Source of the DNA: Alphaproteobacteria bacterium
GTDB lineage: Bacteria; Pseudomonadota; Alphaproteobacteria; SMXP01
Assembly (NCBI GenBank): GCA_004356335.1
Contig: SMXP01000051.1
Location: 1-13,277, forward strand
DNA: 13,277 nt
Direction of reading: 5' to 3'
Part shown: piece after piece, positions 1 through 7,513 of the stretch
Position numbering within the stretch: the first letter of the stretch is position 1
How the letters are laid out: every line of letters starts with the position of its first letter
Made by a program: the position numbers and the translations under genes
Notes under the pieces: generated by a model
Seen by the model: the letters and a program-made list of their open reading frames with translations, nothing else
Told to the model about the DNA's origin: nothing
Databases searched by the model: none

Positions 1-1793
1 AGAATCATAATATCGCCGGGCCGTATGGGGCGGCCTTGGGACTCAAGCAGCTCACCCCGGTCGAGCCATTGGGCGATGGTCTCGGTAATATTTCGCGCCA
101 GGACCACCCGCGGACTATCGTAAGGCTGCTGATCCAGTGGCGCGTCCCATGGCTGGGGCTCGGGAATGTCAGGTGGTTTCACGATCGGCCACAGCTCAAC
201 CAGCCCCGCCGCGCCTATGCGCTTGGGCGTGTGGGGAATGATATCGCCGGATGGCGTGAGCGACCGGGCCACCGCCATATCGGTAAATATGCCGTCGACC
301 ACGGCAAGAATATCCGCCGTCGACCGGAAGGAAAGGTCCAGATCAACGCTATGCCATGTCTGATCGGCCGCCCGCGAACGCTGGTAGAACATTTCACGCA
401 TTTCGTGAAACTTCTCCGGATCCGCGCCTTGAAACGAATAAATCGACTGCTTTTCATCGCCTACCGCGAACATTGTTCGCACCACATCCGGAGACCGGTC
501 GGCATGGGCGCCCAATCCCGAAAAGAATTCTTCGGCTAGCGCGGTAATGACCTCCCATTGTTCCGGACTGGTATCCTGCGCCTCGTCGACCAGTATATGA
601 TCGATACCCCCGTCAAGCTTATAAAGAACCCATGCGCCACTGGATGATTTCGTAATGAGATCACGGGTCCGCAGAATCAAATCATCGTAATCGAGTCCGG
701 CGCGCAGAGATTTTTCCTGCTCGTAAATATCGAGAAAGCTGGCGGCAATCGTCAATACCGCATGCGTGGCCGCCAGAATTCGCGCGGCTTTGATGCGCTG
801 ATAACAATCGAAGATCCGGCCTTGTTCGTCATAAAGAAGCGATTCGATTTCCGGATGATTATCGCGAAGCGCGTTTGTCAGCAGTTTTACTTGCGGTTCA
901 TGATCCTTCTTAAGAAAAGCATTCACATAATCGTCAAAAACGTCCACCGGATCGCTACTTTTAAAAAAAGCCTTGATAATGGCGCCGCGCTGTTTGTCCG
1001 TTTTAGAGCCGCCTGCCAATATTCCGGCGGCATCTTCAAGTTCATTCATGCGGGTCAAAATGTCGCGAACCGCCGCTTGCGCAATGGTCTGTTCGGTCTC
1101 ACCGGGCATCAATCCCAATTGCTCGGCGACGAACGCGGCCGCACCCGACACACCGCCATGGTCGGTAAGCAACCGGTTTAGCCGGCTGCGCTTGCCGGCA
1201 ATCTCTTTAAGCAGGTCGCGAAATCGAGTCTCATCGATTCGTTCGACAATCACATCGAGGGCACGTGCCACATGGTCTTCCTGATCGTCAGTCGATCCAT
1301 CGCGTACCCGCGCCGCCGCTTTGTCCAATAATTCGGCGGTCGTTCGCTCGTCGAGCACACCAAAATGCGGTGGCACACGGGCCTCCAGCGGAAATCGCCT
1401 CAATAGCCGTTCGCAAAAAGCATGGATCGTTTGAATCTTAAGCCCGCCCGGCGTATCGAGCGCTTGCGCAAACAACCGGCGTGCCGGTGACAAGACATCC
1501 CGAGTCAGCGCTTCGCCGGTGGCGTTTTCGAGCGCCTCTATAAGCTCATCATCCGGGCACGTCGCCCATCGGCCCAACGTATCAAAAAGCCGTTTAGCCA
1601 TTTCAGCCGCGGCCGCTTTGGTGAATGTCAGGCAGAGAATTTTTTCCGGTGCCGTGCCATTGAGTAACAAGCGGATGACCCGTTGGGTCAATACATGGGT
1701 CTTGCCCGTGCCGGCATTGGCCGAGACCCAAACGGACGCTTCCGGATCGGCGGCTTCGGTTTGACGTCGAATTGTTTGGCGGAGCGCTTCCAT
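1..1793 (-). CDS. addA: AddA, helicase-nuclease subunit of the AddAB double-strand break repair complex (3' part missing)
   Basis: AddA is the UvrD-like helicase/nuclease that works with AddB to resect double-strand breaks for RecA loading. The frame is open from an ATG at 1793 to the left edge, giving 597 codons; family members are about 1,150-1,200 residues, so the C-terminal helicase part and nuclease domain lie outside. Visible superfamily 1 motifs are the P-loop ANAGTGKT (residues 25-32), motif II DEAQD (402-406) in LVDEAQDTSPEQWE, motif III VGDEKQSIYSFQGAD (about 444-458) and LDLSFRS just after. The visible part ends in GDIMIL, typical of UvrD-type helicases. The ATG shares its A with the addB stop (TGATG), so the two are probably translationally coupled. 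I read the frame through most of its length and saw no break. Identification is firm; only the missing end limits it. Confidence 0.95.
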   Translation of the reverse strand, partial: MEALRQTIRRQTEAADPEASVWVSANAGTGKTHVLTQRVIRLLLNGTAPEKILCLTFTKAAAAEMAKRLFDTLGRWATCPDDELIEALENATGEALTRDVLSPARRLFAQALDTPGGLKIQTIHAFCERLLRRFPLEARVPPHFGVLDERTTAELLDKAAARVRDGSTDDQEDHVARALDVIVERIDETRFRDLLKEIAGKRSRLNRLLTDHGGVSGAAAFVAEQLGLMPGETEQTIAQAAVRDILTRMNELEDAAGILAGGSKTDKQRGAIIKAFFKSSDPVDVFDDYVNAFLKKDHEPQVKLLTNALRDNHPEIESLLYDEQGRIFDCYQRIKAARILAATHAVLTIAASFLDIYEQEKSLRAGLDYDDLILRTRDLITKSSSGAWVLYKLDGGIDHILVDEAQDTSPEQWEVITALAEEFFSGLGAHADRSPDVVRTMFAVGDEKQSIYSFQGADPEKFHEMREMFYQRSRAADQTWHSVDLDLSFRSTADILAVVDGIFTDMAVARSLTPSGDIIPHTPKRIGAAGLVELWPIVKPPDIPEPQPWDAPLDQQPYDSPRVVLARNITETIAQWLDRGELLESQGRPIRPGDIMI

Positions 1794-4700
1794 CAGCCGG
1801 CAGCCCCACTGTCCGTGGCACCGGGAACGGACCATTCTTTGAGCCGGGCAAGATGATCGTAATCGCCGTAACTCGACAGGAACATGGGGCGCGGACTGGC
1901 CAGATAGGGCGTCTTAGGATCATCGAAACTTGATAGCCAAGCGACAAGACCGCGCCGCGCTTGCTCGATCAGCGCCATGGCCTCTGTGACATTGTCCGCA
2001 ATGATGATCTCTTTGCCCGGCTCCGTGCCACCGGACAGTTGAACATAAACCAGCCGCTCGATTTTAGCGGCCTTAATGTGCTCAAACCCGCCGTCCGCTG
2101 CAATCAATCCTTCAAGGGGCAATTGGGGAGCCAACTGAGCTTCCACTTGGAGTTTAGTCGGTGGCCGCCCCGTCTTGTAATCGAGGATGACAAGCCGTTT
2201 GGCGGTTTCGTCTATCCGATCGGCCCGCGCGGTCAACGTCACGGCCCCGGCCGGGGCACCAAGCGAGATCAGGCCGCGGCATTCCGTTGACAGCGTTCGG
2301 TATTGCCGGCGCCATTCGCGCTCGCGATCGATAAACCACTCAGCGATGTGCTCAAAGCGCCGCCACCAAAAGGCCCGGACCCCTGGACGGTCGGCAAATC
2401 GAGCAAACCGATCTTGCCCTATTGTCAGCAACGCATTGATTGCGTCTTCCGGTAACTCATCCTTATACAGACTAACAAATTCATCGAGGATTTGATGGAT
2501 GAGAATGCCTCGTTCCAAGTGACTGGGATCATCGTCGATCGGATCCAATGGTCTGAGATTAAGAATTTTCTTAGCGTAAATAGCGTAGGGATCGCGAATC
2601 CAGGTTGCAATCTCGGTGACGGAAAATTGTCGCGGCCGCACGGCCACAGGCGGTTTCGGTGCAGGCGGTAAAACCGCATGATAGCCGTCCGGCTGATCCA
2701 ATTGGCGCGCCCAGGCAAGATAGGGCGTCGAGGCGCGCAATGTCTCCTCGTATCCCGCCCCCTTAAGGATGGTGTTGAGCCGCAGCAGCCAGCGCGACGC
2801 CACTGTCGGCGCGCCCTCGACACGCGCCGCGCGCGTCAGGATGACCCGTTTGGCGCTGGCCAGTTGGACAAAATCATGGGCCGCAAGTCCAATACGCCGC
2901 TCCGGCGGCGCCAAACCCAGCGCCGCCCGCATGGGCCGGCTGAGCCAAGGATCCATCTGGGCTTGAACGGGCCAGGATCCCTCGTTCAGGCTACCCAATA
3001 CGATGATATCGGCGTGTTGCAGCCGCGCCTCCAAAGGCCCCCAAATAAACAGCCTGGGGTGCAACCCGTAACGCGGACGCACGACACGCTCCGCCATCAA
3101 AGCGGAAAACAGCGCGGCATATTCCCTACCCCGCACAGGGGGGGCATCGGCCGCATTATCCAGAAGTTCGCGCATGAAAAGGGCCGCGGCCTCGCCCGCA
3201 TCGCCACCCCATAAACGTTCCGCACCTAAATCCTCGGCATCTTCCTGTGCCAGTGTCTCGGCACACCGAATGTGCGCTTCAATGATTTGATCTAACGACG
3301 CCTCGTCCGTTTCCGCCAGATCAAACAAAACAGCCAAAGCATTGTGTAACCTATCCAACAGCTGATCCAGTTGGTCATCGACTTGCCGATCGACCGGCCC
3401 GTTTTTATTGGCCCGCGCTGTCTCAAGGGCGGCACGCACGCCCTCGATGCGGCCGAGCGGGCGCGGCCCCCTAAGACATGCCACTTCCAATACGCCGACA
3501 AGGTTTCGCAATAGGCCGCGCGGAAAACCACAAGCACACAAAGGATGCTTGAGAAGACTCAATAACGCGATGGGGGCGGCTGCCTCACGCACGACGTCTG
3601 CGATCAGTCGCAAAAAAGTACCCGGCGGTGTTTGGCTAAGGCGGGTTCCCGCCGAATCGTCAATCTCGACGCCCCACCGTCTGAGCTTAGCGGCGACCCG
3701 GCGCGCCAAGTCCCGGTCGGGTGTCACAAGTGCGGCGGTAATTCGGGGCGTCTCTAAGGCTTGGCGCAGCACCAAAGCGATTGCGGTGGCTTCCTCACCC
3801 ATATCCGCGGCTTCGATATAGCTCAGCCCATCAAGACCTCTTGTCCAATTCTCGGTTTCAAAACGGCGGACCGTATCGCGCCACCCATCGGACGTATCAG
3901 CGGGTCTGAGCGCCTCGTTGATCAACCGTCTTCGGGCTTGCGATTTCGTAGTGACGTGATCGCCGCCATCGGACCAAAACGTCACATCTTCACGCGCCAC
4001 TTCCATCCGTATAAGGAGTTCTTTCATGCCATATTGAGGGTGCACGGCATCAATTTGAGACCAACTCTCGTCATCCATGTCGAGATCAAGTCCGGGCAGA
4101 ACCACCGCCCCTTTGGATAAACGTGCAATTTCAAAGAGCAGCCCGGCCGTCGCCTTGATGGAGCCGGTCGACCCGGCGGCGATGACCGGATGTTCCGGTG
4201 GATTTTGCCGCCAACGCTCGGCCAATGCGGCAAGCAGCATGTTGCGCCGGCGCGCCGCGTCAATCATGCCCAATTTTTCCAATAGGACCGGCCATTGCAC
4301 GGTAACGATTTTCAGGAATTCAAGGTTTTCGCGCCAATGATCGGCAAATTCCTCGGGAACCAAATTTTCGAGCTGTGCTAAATCGGCCTGCTCTATTTCC
4401 AGAGAATCCAGAAATTGGCCCAGTTCCGCACCCAATTGCACGGCCTGGGCAGGATCGGTTGCGCCCAAAGCGTATCCTCTACCGCGTTCGGATTTGCTCC
4501 ATTGAACAATCAGTCGGGCGAGAATAAATTGTCGCTGAAGTTTCGAAATGACCGGCGGTAATTCAATGAGTTCGCCGTCTTCCACATGGCGAGTGGTTAC
4601 CGGATCGAAAATCAGGTCCTCCTCCGCGACATCTCCAACCGGTCGAATCCGCGGCAAAACAAGGGCGCCAATACCCTGAGCCGTCATTGTCTCGACAAAG

Positions 4701-4879
4701 CTCTCGCCGAGGCTGCGCACCGCCCGCCGAGTCGGCACCAGAATGGTTGTGCGAGCCAGTGCCAAGGGATCGGCCTTATGGACAAACCGGTCAAAGATGC
4801 CGGTGACCAAAGCGCGCGCAAAGGGAACTTCGGACGGAATCGTATAAATTTTCGGTTGACTTGATCCGGTTTTAGTCAC
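1793..4879 (-). CDS. addB: AddB, nuclease/inactivated-helicase subunit of AddAB (alphaproteobacterial type)
   Basis: AddB is the partner of AddA; its C-terminal RecB-type nuclease cuts one strand during break resection. The protein is 1,028 residues, normal for the alphaproteobacterial family. The N-terminus (PFARALVTGIFDRF ... TILVPTRRAVRSLGESFV) resembles a helicase fold but has no Walker A motif. Near the C-terminus are the nuclease signatures: a His in RGILIHQILDEF, then LVILDYKTGRP with the catalytic D-x-K at residues 900-902, followed by QVEAQLAPQLPLEG. The cysteines that hold a 4Fe-4S cluster in Bacillus AddB are absent (RDPYAIYAKK replaces the CPF motif), as I expect for this clade. 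The start is GTG at 4879, with a weak GAGAGA purine stretch upstream. It lies 42 nt after the nucleotidyltransferase stop and overlaps addA by one base. Confidence 0.95.
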   Translation of the reverse strand: MTKTGSSQPKIYTIPSEVPFARALVTGIFDRFVHKADPLALARTTILVPTRRAVRSLGESFVETMTAQGIGALVLPRIRPVGDVAEEDLIFDPVTTRHVEDGELIELPPVISKLQRQFILARLIVQWSKSERGRGYALGATDPAQAVQLGAELGQFLDSLEIEQADLAQLENLVPEEFADHWRENLEFLKIVTVQWPVLLEKLGMIDAARRRNMLLAALAERWRQNPPEHPVIAAGSTGSIKATAGLLFEIARLSKGAVVLPGLDLDMDDESWSQIDAVHPQYGMKELLIRMEVAREDVTFWSDGGDHVTTKSQARRRLINEALRPADTSDGWRDTVRRFETENWTRGLDGLSYIEAADMGEEATAIALVLRQALETPRITAALVTPDRDLARRVAAKLRRWGVEIDDSAGTRLSQTPPGTFLRLIADVVREAAAPIALLSLLKHPLCACGFPRGLLRNLVGVLEVACLRGPRPLGRIEGVRAALETARANKNGPVDRQVDDQLDQLLDRLHNALAVLFDLAETDEASLDQIIEAHIRCAETLAQEDAEDLGAERLWGGDAGEAAALFMRELLDNAADAPPVRGREYAALFSALMAERVVRPRYGLHPRLFIWGPLEARLQHADIIVLGSLNEGSWPVQAQMDPWLSRPMRAALGLAPPERRIGLAAHDFVQLASAKRVILTRAARVEGAPTVASRWLLRLNTILKGAGYEETLRASTPYLAWARQLDQPDGYHAVLPPAPKPPVAVRPRQFSVTEIATWIRDPYAIYAKKILNLRPLDPIDDDPSHLERGILIHQILDEFVSLYKDELPEDAINALLTIGQDRFARFADRPGVRAFWWRRFEHIAEWFIDREREWRRQYRTLSTECRGLISLGAPAGAVTLTARADRIDETAKRLVILDYKTGRPPTKLQVEAQLAPQLPLEGLIAADGGFEHIKAAKIERLVYVQLSGGTEPGKEIIIADNVTEAMALIEQARRGLVAWLSSFDDPKTPYLASPRPMFLSSYGDYDHLARLKEWSVPGATDSGAAG

Positions 4880-4921
4880 GGGCGATCTCTCAGTAGACGG
4901 CGCAATGACGTGTCGATTGTC

Positions 4922-5668
4922 TCAAGTGAGAGTGCCCGTTTCAGCGTCGGCGATCAACGCTTCCGCCTCAACAATAGCCTCCGGCGTACCCACATGCATC
5001 CATCGGCCGGTCAAACCGGCACCGAATAAGCGTTTTGTCCGTATCGCCTTATCCCACAGAACATTGGTTGAAAACGGACCTTCAGGCCTGCCTTCAAACA
5101 AGCGCGGATGGATGATTTGAACGCCGGTCCATACATAATCTGCCGGGCCGGCGGCCTTGGACGACCGGCGCAACAGCCCGGCCCGATCCATATTAAAATC
5201 GCCGGAACCCTGATAACCCACCGCTTGTCCGGTCGGCACCACCAGCATGAGACCGTCCATGGCATCGTCATCCCACAAATCGATCATCTTCGCGAGATTG
5301 CCGGTTCCCTGTTCGAGCCATAAGGAATCGCAATTATGAGTGAAAAAGGCCTTTCCCGAGAAATGCGGCAGCGCTTTTGCGAGACCGCCGCCGCTATCCA
5401 GAATCTGTCCGCGCTCATCGGACAAAATGATGGTCACGTCCCGCCGCGCCATCAGATGAGTCTCAAGTTTATCGGCGTGATAATGGAGATTGACCACGAT
5501 TGTGGTGACGCCCACTTGGCGCAACCGGTCGATGGCATGATCAATCAGCGTCTTGCCCGCCACCTGAACCAGCGCTTTGGGCTTGTCATCGGTCAACGGG
5601 TGCATCCGCGTGCCCAGACCGGCCGCCAAGATCATTGCCTGTTGGAGCGTCTTAGCCATGGCTATCAC
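4922..5668 (-). CDS. murU: MurU-like sugar-1-phosphate nucleotidyltransferase
   Basis: Probable N-acetylmuramate alpha-1-phosphate uridylyltransferase: MurNAc-1-P + UTP gives UDP-MurNAc and pyrophosphate, the last step of the cytoplasmic recycling route that bypasses MurA. The N-terminus carries the family signature ILAAGLGTRMHPLTDDKPKAL, with the nucleotide-binding GxGTRM loop and the PK lysine. SDERGQILDSGGGLAKALPHF fits the base/sugar-binding region, and HNCDSLW holds the metal-binding Asp. At about 248 residues it has the short catalytic core only, with no left-handed beta-helix acetyltransferase domain, as in MurU. The substrate is inferred from the AmgK-like kinase immediately upstream; by sequence alone another sugar phosphate is possible. 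Two starts are plausible: GTG at 5668, overlapping the upstream stop as GTGA, or ATG at 5659 (MAKTLQQ), 10 nt after a GGAG. Confidence 0.82.
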   Translation of the reverse strand: MIAMAKTLQQAMILAAGLGTRMHPLTDDKPKALVQVAGKTLIDHAIDRLRQVGVTTIVVNLHYHADKLETHLMARRDVTIILSDERGQILDSGGGLAKALPHFSGKAFFTHNCDSLWLEQGTGNLAKMIDLWDDDAMDGLMLVVPTGQAVGYQGSGDFNMDRAGLLRRSSKAAGPADYVWTGVQIIHPRLFEGRPEGPFSTNVLWDKAIRTKRLFGAGLTGRWMHVGTPEAIVEAEALIADAETGTLT

Positions 5669-6792
5669 GCTCCCCCCCCTAACGGCTCGGTTCGAAAGCG
5701 CCGGGGCACATGGGCATCAAACCAAGACTTAATCTCGACCAAGGCATCATGGTTTAGATCGGCTTCCAGGTAGCGCCAAACCCGGGGTAAATATTGCAGG
5801 TATTGCGGCTTACCGTCGCGGCGAAACAGCCGCGCGAATATGCCGACGATCTTGGTATTTCGCTGGGCGCCCAAAGCCGCATAGGTCAACCGAAAAACCG
5901 ATTCATCGAACACCCGGTCGCGCGCGCGAACAAGTCGGCAATAATGCGACAGCATGCCGTCACCGAGAGCCTCGGGCACGTCGCGGCGCGCGTCTTCCAG
6001 CAATGACACCAGATCATAGGCCCGCGCACCGATCACACCGTCTTGGAAATCAAGCAGTCCGACGCGGGCGACACCGCCACGTTCGGGTAACCAGATTAGG
6101 TTATCGGCGTGGTAATCTCTCAGTACCAAGACGGGTTTGGGATCTATCACATGGGCGAAAGCGCTGTCCCAAGCCGCCTCATAAGAGCGGCGGACGGCGT
6201 CAGACACTGGTTTGCCGGTGATCAGGGGTAAGAACCACTCGATCAGCAGATTAACCTCGGCCCGGAGCGCCGTTGCGTCATACAAACTCAACTGAACATG
6301 GCCGCCGTCGGGTAACGGCAATGGCGCCGGCGGTGTTTGATCGTGAAGATCGACCAGGGTATCGACCGCCGCCCGGTACAGATCGGTTTGCCGCGCACCC
6401 CGTCCAAGAACCTTCGTGAACAAAGTGTCGCCCAAATCCTCAAGCAACAGAAAGCCATGGGTTAGATCCGCCGCCAGCACCCGAGGCGCGCTCAACCCCA
6501 GTCCGTTGAGCCACTGGCCAATGGCCACAAAGGGCGCCGTGTCGGGCCCGGCCAATCGGGCCAGCGCGTTGTAGCCAAGCGTTTGACGCTCAGCCACGCC
6601 GGCGTCCGGTGGGCAGGACGGGGCCTCTGCCCCGGGCGGCGCGTCCATCAGCACCGCCGTCCCTTGCGGACCGGTCAGGCGCTCATAGCGCCGCGTCGAC
6701 GCATCGCCGGCCAAGGGCGATCGTTGCCCGGTCGCCCAGCCTGCGCCGGCGAGAAACTCTTGCAAAAGATCCTTGCGATCAGTCACCCACAT
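5665..6792 (-). CDS. amgK: AmgK-like phosphotransferase (MurNAc/GlcNAc anomeric kinase)
   Basis: Probable cell-wall sugar kinase that phosphorylates the anomeric hydroxyl of MurNAc (and GlcNAc) with ATP, supplying the uridylyltransferase encoded next. It belongs to the aminoglycoside-phosphotransferase fold: the nucleotide-binding lobe starts with SPLAGDASTRRYERL, the hinge region is LLLEDLGDTLF, the catalytic loop is VLRDYHADNLIWL (catalytic Asp in LRDYH, Asn at DNL) and the metal-binding segment is LLDFQDGVIGARAYDLVSLLEDARRDVP. With ATG at 6792 (MWVTDRKDLL) it is 375 residues and overlaps tsaE by 14 nt; GGGAGA sits just before that ATG. Upstream in-frame codons to 6849 lie inside tsaE and are unlikely to be used. 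A G8 tract fills the last codons (see the separate entry). Related TsaE-phosphotransferase fusions are annotated in other alphaproteobacteria, which supports the functional neighbourhood. Confidence 0.85.
   Translation of the reverse strand: MWVTDRKDLLQEFLAGAGWATGQRSPLAGDASTRRYERLTGPQGTAVLMDAPPGAEAPSCPPDAGVAERQTLGYNALARLAGPDTAPFVAIGQWLNGLGLSAPRVLAADLTHGFLLLEDLGDTLFTKVLGRGARQTDLYRAAVDTLVDLHDQTPPAPLPLPDGGHVQLSLYDATALRAEVNLLIEWFLPLITGKPVSDAVRRSYEAAWDSAFAHVIDPKPVLVLRDYHADNLIWLPERGGVARVGLLDFQDGVIGARAYDLVSLLEDARRDVPEALGDGMLSHYCRLVRARDRVFDESVFRLTYAALGAQRNTKIVGIFARLFRRDGKPQYLQYLPRVWRYLEADLNHDALVEIKSWFDAHVPRRFRTEPLGGGA
5672..5679 (-). other. G8 homopolymer at the kinase/nucleotidyltransferase junction
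   Basis: On the minus strand the end of the kinase reads CCG TTA GGG GGG GGA GCG TGA. The eight consecutive G include a slippery G-GGG-GGG heptamer. Moving back one base gives TTA GGG GGG GGG AGC GTG ATA GCC ATG, which is exactly the frame of the downstream nucleotidyltransferase. A -1 ribosomal shift, transcriptional slippage or a one-base expansion would therefore make one fused polypeptide with a GGGS linker. The run also supplies the purine-rich stretch in front of the downstream start, so it may simply be a ribosome binding site. Nothing in the sequence shows which applies. Confidence 0.5.
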
Positions 6793-7282
6793 GCTCTCCC
6801 AAGGCACCGCCGGCATCCAACGCGCGCAACCGCGCCGCCCATTCGCCATGGCCCGTCAAGCGCGCGTGGCGCCATAAGTCGGTGATCATAAGGTCAACGT
6901 CCAAACGGTCTTGCGGTATCTGATTGCCCAACCGATCGGGCCATTCCACCAGCACCGGTCCCAAGTCAAGCGCGTCGTCAAAGCCAAGCTCGATAATGTC
7001 CCGCTGTTGTTCAATCCGGTAAAGATCGAAATGGGTAATCGTCAAGGCAGCGGTGTCATAGCTTTGAACCAGCGTGAAAGTGGGACTGATCACCTGTTCC
7101 GGTTCACGGCTGTGTTGCGCGGCCTGAATCAGGCCTCGGGCCAGGGTGGTTTTGCCGGCGCCGAGCGGGCCAATAAGGCCGACGAAATCGCCCCGCTGCA
7201 GTTCGCCGCTTAGGACGCGTCCCAGGGCGAGGGTTGCCGCCATATCCGACAGCAATAGGGTCACAGAGAAAGTCTCGGCCAT
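6779..7282 (-). CDS. tsaE: TsaE, ATPase of the tRNA t6A37 threonylcarbamoylation complex
   Basis: TsaE is the P-loop ATPase that drives the TsaBDE complex, which transfers threonylcarbamoyl to A37 of ANN-decoding tRNAs in the cytoplasm. The 167-residue protein is about the usual length. It shows the Walker A loop GPLGAGKTTLARG, the switch-like SPTFTLVQSY, HFDLYRI, the ELGFDDAL segment and LVEWPDRLG, all in the family's usual order. It starts at ATG 7282 with only a weak upstream AGGG, and is the first gene of the minus-strand operon. Its stop at 6779 lies inside the next gene's start region (GAGCATGTGGGTGACTGA). The promoter must lie in the repeat-filled gap 7283-7513, where I could not identify a convincing -35/-10 pair. 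Confidence 0.95.
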   Translation of the reverse strand: MAETFSVTLLLSDMAATLALGRVLSGELQRGDFVGLIGPLGAGKTTLARGLIQAAQHSREPEQVISPTFTLVQSYDTAALTITHFDLYRIEQQRDIIELGFDDALDLGPVLVEWPDRLGNQIPQDRLDVDLMITDLWRHARLTGHGEWAARLRALDAGGALGEHVGD

Positions 7283-7332
7283 TGTGTTACCGGGCCCTCA
7301 TGCAATGACTGGCCAGCTCTGCGCCCCTTCTA

Positions 7333-7439
7333 GAGCGCATTGACAAAAAGTGTACGCGGTTTTTGGCTTCGAATACGCGACCAATAACAAATCTAGACCC
7401 CCGTTCCCTGATTCAATGAATTGTGAACGGGGGTCTAGA
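7333..7439 (+). repeat. Left copy of a long inverted repeat flanking the FAD reductase
   Basis: Bases 7351-7439 are the reverse complement of 8742-8830 with 3 mismatches in 89 bp. Outside this, 7333-7350 matches the reverse complement of 8853-8870 with 1 mismatch in 18. The right copy carries 22 extra bases (8831-8852, a GC hairpin module) between the two blocks. The inner part (7392-7439) is itself a palindrome: TCTAGACCCCCGTTC pairs perfectly with GAACGGGGGTCTAGA around an 18-nt loop that contains a GATTC site. Confidence 0.93.
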
Positions 7440-7478
7440 GCACGTTAGCGATTCCATCTTTTGTCAACGTGGTCTAGA
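7434..7478. repeat. Second TCTAGA-bounded palindrome, only on the left side
   Basis: It shares its left TCTAGA with the previous palindrome. Left arm TCTAGAGCACGTT and right arm AACGTGGTCTAGA are complementary at 12 of 13 positions. The segment ATCTTTTGTCAACGT (7456-7470) recurs in reverse complement, all 15 bases, at 10968-10982 upstream of the IalB gene. There is no counterpart next to the right-hand inverted repeat. Confidence 0.75.
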
Positions 7479-7513
7479 CAATACATTGGCGGCAACAGAT
7501 TAAGGAACAAAAG

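Larger units (their letters stand above)
7283..7513. other. Divergent intergenic region (231 bp) filled with palindromic repeats
   Basis: Gap between the minus-strand operon and the plus-strand FAD reductase. No credible coding sequence is present. It contains the left copy of the inverted repeat (7333-7439), a second palindrome (7434-7478) and four TCTAGA hexamers at 7329, 7392, 7434 and 7473. An AAGGA ribosome binding site for the reductase begins at about 7502, 8 nt before its ATG. Promoters for both directions should be here; TTGACA occurs at 7340 (+) and 7462-7467 (-) but no matching -10 box is visible. Confidence 0.7.

Noticed and set aside
36..539. Plus-strand open frame of 167 codons at the left edge
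   Set aside because: It lies entirely opposite addA, whose helicase motifs are clear in this same stretch; the product has no recognisable features.
762..1284. Plus-strand open frames of 139 and 103 codons opposite addA
   Set aside because: Antisense shadows of addA. Long open antisense frames are common in GC-rich coding DNA, and no ribosome binding site or family sequence supports them.
2678..3214. Plus-strand frame of 178 codons opposite addB
   Set aside because: Basic, low-complexity translation with no motif, fully inside addB coding sequence.
7340..7368. Sigma-70 promoter from TTGACA at 7340
   Set aside because: No -10-like hexamer occurs at 16-18 nt spacing (TTTGGC, TTGGCT, TGGCTT), so it is not called as a promoter.
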